From Burkholderiaceae bacterium (GTDB taxonomy: Bacteria; Pseudomonadota; Gammaproteobacteria; Burkholderiales; Burkholderiaceae_C), in assembly GCA_023262645.1 (NCBI GenBank), contig JALRAA010000062.1:1-7405 (forward strand): a stretch of 7,405 bases of DNA, in the 5' to 3' direction. Under the pieces are notes generated by a model. That model saw only the letters and a list, made by a program, of their open reading frames with translations, was not told the origin of the DNA and made no database searches. The position numbers and the translations under genes are program-made. Shown piece by piece: positions 5,366 to 7,405 of this stretch (position 1 is its first letter; every line of letters starts with the position of its first letter).

Positions 5366-6022
5366 ATGGATCGTGCTTTTGATGGGAACCTGGTTGTGAA
5401 ATGGATATGGATATGCGCAGGATGGGGGTGTGGGTTGGCTGCGCCAGCCATGGCGCAAAGCAATTTGTTTTTGGGGTGGCATATTCAAGCAGCCACCGGT
5501 TACCAAACGGTCACGCCTTCATTGACGAACTATTCAAACAGTGGTTACACCAACAGCCAAGCATCGGCAGGCATACCCTTGGTGCTGGGTGTGGGTTTCA
5601 CCTTCGCCATGACCGAGCGTCAGGTGCTGGGCCTGACTTATGAACGAGACCTGCGCAGCACCCGACCAGCTGGTCAAGACTTTTATGATGCCAATAATGC
5701 ACTGATTTCCAGCACGACCATGGGGTTCAAAAATGCATCCCAGTGGTCCTTGGTGTTGGGGCAATTGATTCGAAATGGTTCGATGGTCTACACCAAACTG
5801 GGTTACGCCAGCTTAGACACCACCCATGCCGCCAACAATTTCAGTCTGGACGGGTATGGGGCAGGTGTGGGATTTAAAACCTTTCTCAACCCGTTTCAGT
5901 ACGTGTACACCGAATACAACTACACCAAGATGACTGACCGCAAAGTCTCTATCGGCAGCGATTCATTCAAGGCGTCTGCCGTCGGCAAAGGGGGCTTGGT
6001 CGGCATAGGCTGGCAGTTTTGA
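5366..6022 (+). CDS. small outer-membrane beta-barrel protein
   Basis: The 218-residue product starts with a signal peptide: polar MDRAFDGNLVVK, hydrophobic WIWICAGWGCGLAA, and cleavage after AMA at residue 30. The mature part, about 188 residues, consists of short strands alternating polar and hydrophobic or aromatic residues, such as LFLGWHIQAATGYQ (34-47), PLVLGVGFTF (71-80), RQVLGLTYERDL (85-96), QWSLVLGQLI (126-135), MVYTKLGYASL (140-150), GYGAGVGFKTF (163-173) and YVYTEYNYTKM (179-189). It ends GLVGIGWQF with terminal Phe, the BAM recognition signal of outer-membrane barrels. The size suits an eight-stranded barrel of the OmpA/Opa-like class; a specific family and ligand cannot be named. 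It is divergent from the repeat-protein gene and converges on the GST gene with a 2-bp gap. Upstream in-frame starts at 5348 (ATG) and 5333 (TTG) are less well supported. Confidence 0.83.
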   Translation: MDRAFDGNLVVKWIWICAGWGCGLAAPAMAQSNLFLGWHIQAATGYQTVTPSLTNYSNSGYTNSQASAGIPLVLGVGFTFAMTERQVLGLTYERDLRSTRPAGQDFYDANNALISSTTMGFKNASQWSLVLGQLIRNGSMVYTKLGYASLDTTHAANNFSLDGYGAGVGFKTFLNPFQYVYTEYNYTKMTDRKVSIGSDSFKASAVGKGGLVGIGWQF

Positions 6023-6024
6023 GG

Positions 6025-6741
6025 TCAGCGTTTTTCGTACTGGCCTTTGCCAAACAAGGTTTCCATGGCCTTTTTGTCGTTCTGCAAGGGCTTGCGTAAA
6101 TCTGCCAATACCCCGCAACCGCGCTTGACTGCAGGGCGCTCACCGATCAGATCAAACCATTCCTTGAGGCGCGGAAAATCTGCCCAATCGATCCCTTGGT
6201 TTTTCCAGTTGCGCAACCAAGGGTAAATGGCCATGTCGGCAATGCTGTAGCTGTTGCCCGCGATGTATTTGCCCAAAGCCAGTTGCTTGTCCATCACACC
6301 GTACAAGCGTCTGGCTTCGTTGGTGTAGCGGTCGATCGCGTAAGGAATTTTTTCTGGAGCGTAGATACGGAAATGGTGGTTTTGACCCAGCATGGGACCC
6401 ACCCCGCCCATTTGAAACATCAGCCATTGCAACACTTCAAATTTGGCGCGGTCTGACTTGGGCAAGAACTTGCCCGTTTTGGCCGCCAAATACAGCAATA
6501 TCGCACCAGACTCAAACACGCTGATGGGTTTGCCATCTGGGCCCACCGGGTCTACCAACGCAGGAATTTTGTTGTTCGGGCTGATGGTCAAAAACTCGGG
6601 TGTGAATTGCTCGCCTTGCCCGATGTGGATCGGGTGGGCCAGCCAGTCACGACCCAGTTTGTAACCACACTCCTCGAGCATGATGTGCACTTTGTGCCCA
6701 TTGGGCGTGGGCCAGCTGTAAACGTCAATCACGTGTGACAT
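6025..6741 (-). CDS. yfcG: YfcG-type glutathione-dependent disulfide-bond oxidoreductase (Nu-class GST)
   Basis: This cytoplasmic GST-fold protein is an evident homologue of E. coli YfcG, which uses glutathione to reduce disulfides rather than to conjugate xenobiotics. The thioredoxin-like N-domain has PTPNGHK (11-17), where Thr12 and Asn14 occupy the active-site turn, SPNNKIPALVD (54-64) with the cis-Pro60, and FESGAILLYLAAKTG (77-91), whose Glu78-Ser79 bind the glutathione glutamyl group. The all-helical C-domain carries GGVGPMLGQNHHF (112-124), IPYAIDRY (132-139) and the N-capping segment YSIADMA (165-171), all strongly YfcG-like. At 238 residues it is slightly longer than the E. coli protein, with an extra basic tail. 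Its ATG follows the acyl-CoA dehydrogenase stop by two bases (TGA-AC-ATG) without a clear Shine-Dalgarno, which points to coupled translation. The reason for pairing with an acyl-CoA dehydrogenase is not evident. Confidence 0.93.
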   Translation of the reverse strand: MSHVIDVYSWPTPNGHKVHIMLEECGYKLGRDWLAHPIHIGQGEQFTPEFLTISPNNKIPALVDPVGPDGKPISVFESGAILLYLAAKTGKFLPKSDRAKFEVLQWLMFQMGGVGPMLGQNHHFRIYAPEKIPYAIDRYTNEARRLYGVMDKQLALGKYIAGNSYSIADMAIYPWLRNWKNQGIDWADFPRLKEWFDLIGERPAVKRGCGVLADLRKPLQNDKKAMETLFGKGQYEKR

Positions 6742-6743
6742 GT

Positions 6744-7405
6744 TCAGCTGCCGCGCGTGATGGCCATGTCAACTTCTTGCGGTGCAGTTGCAATATGTCT
6801 TGCGAGTTCAAGCTTTGCAATCGATTGGCGGTGAACTTCATCGGGCCCGTCTGCCAAGCGCAATGTGCGTTGGTGCGCATACGCATAAGCCAGCGGGAAG
6901 TCATCGCTCACGCCACCCGCACCGTGGGCTTGGATCGCCCAGTCGATGATTTGTGTGGCCATCACCGGCGCGATCACTTTGATCATGGCGATTTCTGTTT
7001 TGGCGATCTTGTTGCCGACGGTGTCCATCATGTACGCCGCTTTGAGTGTGAGTAAGCGCGCTTGTTCAATCATGATGCGTGACTCGGCAATGCGCTCGTG
7101 CCAAACGCCTTGGGCGGAAATCAGTTTGCCAAAAGCGGTGCGGCTGTTGAGGCGTTTGCACATCAGCTCGAGCGCGCGTTCTGCACAGCCAATGGTGCGC
7201 ATGCAATGGTGAATACGGCCTGGGCCTAAGCGCCCTTCGGCAATTTCAAAACCACGGCCTTCGCCCAACAACAAATTGCCCACTGGAACCCGCACATTTT
7301 TGAGCACGACTTCCATGTGTCCATGCGGTGCGTCGTCATAGCCAAAAACGCTCAGCGGACGCAGTACTTCTACGCCGGGTGAATTGGCTGGCACGATGAT
7401 CATGC
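6744..7405 (-). CDS. acyl-CoA dehydrogenase, ACAD10/11-like, C-terminal half (5' end beyond window)
   Basis: This is an FAD-dependent acyl-CoA dehydrogenase that introduces the alpha-beta double bond and passes electrons to ETF. About 220 C-terminal residues are visible; the family is usually about 400, so the start lies past the right edge and the ATG at 7403 is internal. Counting from that Met, visible hallmarks are the end of the middle beta-domain (VVLKNVRVPVGNLLLGEGRGF, about 32-52), GPGRIHHCMRTIGCAERALE (60-79) opening the C-terminal helical bundle, FGKLISAQ (91-98), QAHGAGGVSDDFPLA (158-172) and RTLRLADGPDEVH (179-191). The last two are typical of the ACAD10/11 branch. In that motif ADG lies where medium-chain enzymes have the YEG catalytic glutamate, so Asp is the likely base. 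The stop is two bases before the GST start, suggesting an operon. The acyl chain acted on cannot be inferred. Confidence 0.92.
   Translation of the reverse strand, partial: MIIVPANSPGVEVLRPLSVFGYDDAPHGHMEVVLKNVRVPVGNLLLGEGRGFEIAEGRLGPGRIHHCMRTIGCAERALELMCKRLNSRTAFGKLISAQGVWHERIAESRIMIEQARLLTLKAAYMMDTVGNKIAKTEIAMIKVIAPVMATQIIDWAIQAHGAGGVSDDFPLAYAYAHQRTLRLADGPDEVHRQSIAKLELARHIATAPQEVDMAITRGS

Noticed and set aside
6020..6027. Terminator between the convergent beta-barrel and GST genes
   Set aside because: The stop codons are two bases apart and no hairpin with a T-run is visible around them.

Overview
The window looks like the chromosome of a freshwater or soil betaproteobacterium in Burkholderiales, most likely Comamonadaceae. 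The grounds are a Tat-type signal on a branched-chain amino-acid-family binding protein, a benzoate-CoA-ligase-family enzyme beside it, an ACAD10/11-like acyl-CoA dehydrogenase paired with a YfcG-type GST, and moderate GC. Genus cannot be assigned from the sequence alone.

Layout. Positions 1-2270 (minus strand) hold a two-gene unit: a benzoate-CoA-ligase-like enzyme followed, 37 bp downstream, by a Tat-exported ABC substrate-binding protein that runs off the left edge. Together they suggest uptake and CoA activation of an aromatic acid. The 104-bp gap between the ligase start and tRNA-Pro carries a 41-bp inverted repeat and a cluster of TGCA tetramers, a likely control region. Positions 2375-2566 (plus strand) hold tRNA-Pro(UGG), a symmetrical terminator hairpin and tRNA-Arg(UCU).

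Positions 2571-6022 are the least familiar part. Two tandem minus-strand genes, joined by a TGATG stop/start overlap, encode an exported protein and a lipoprotein. Their C-terminal domains are clearly paralogous, with six cysteines at almost identical spacing. Upstream, on the same strand, lies a 309-residue protein with repeats of the DTAAN type that I associate with large surface adhesins. It is preceded by a sigma-54-like promoter and a perfect hairpin. Divergent from it is an outer-membrane beta-barrel protein. Signal peptides, lipobox, cysteines and the barrel's terminal Phe all place this group at the cell envelope; its function is unknown, and a joint role is inference.

Positions 6025-7405 (minus strand) hold the C-terminal half of an ACAD10/11-like acyl-CoA dehydrogenase and, 2 nt downstream, a YfcG-type glutathione-dependent disulfide reductase. 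This pair converges on the beta-barrel gene with a 2-bp gap.

No CRISPR array, insertion sequence, integrase or origin was seen.
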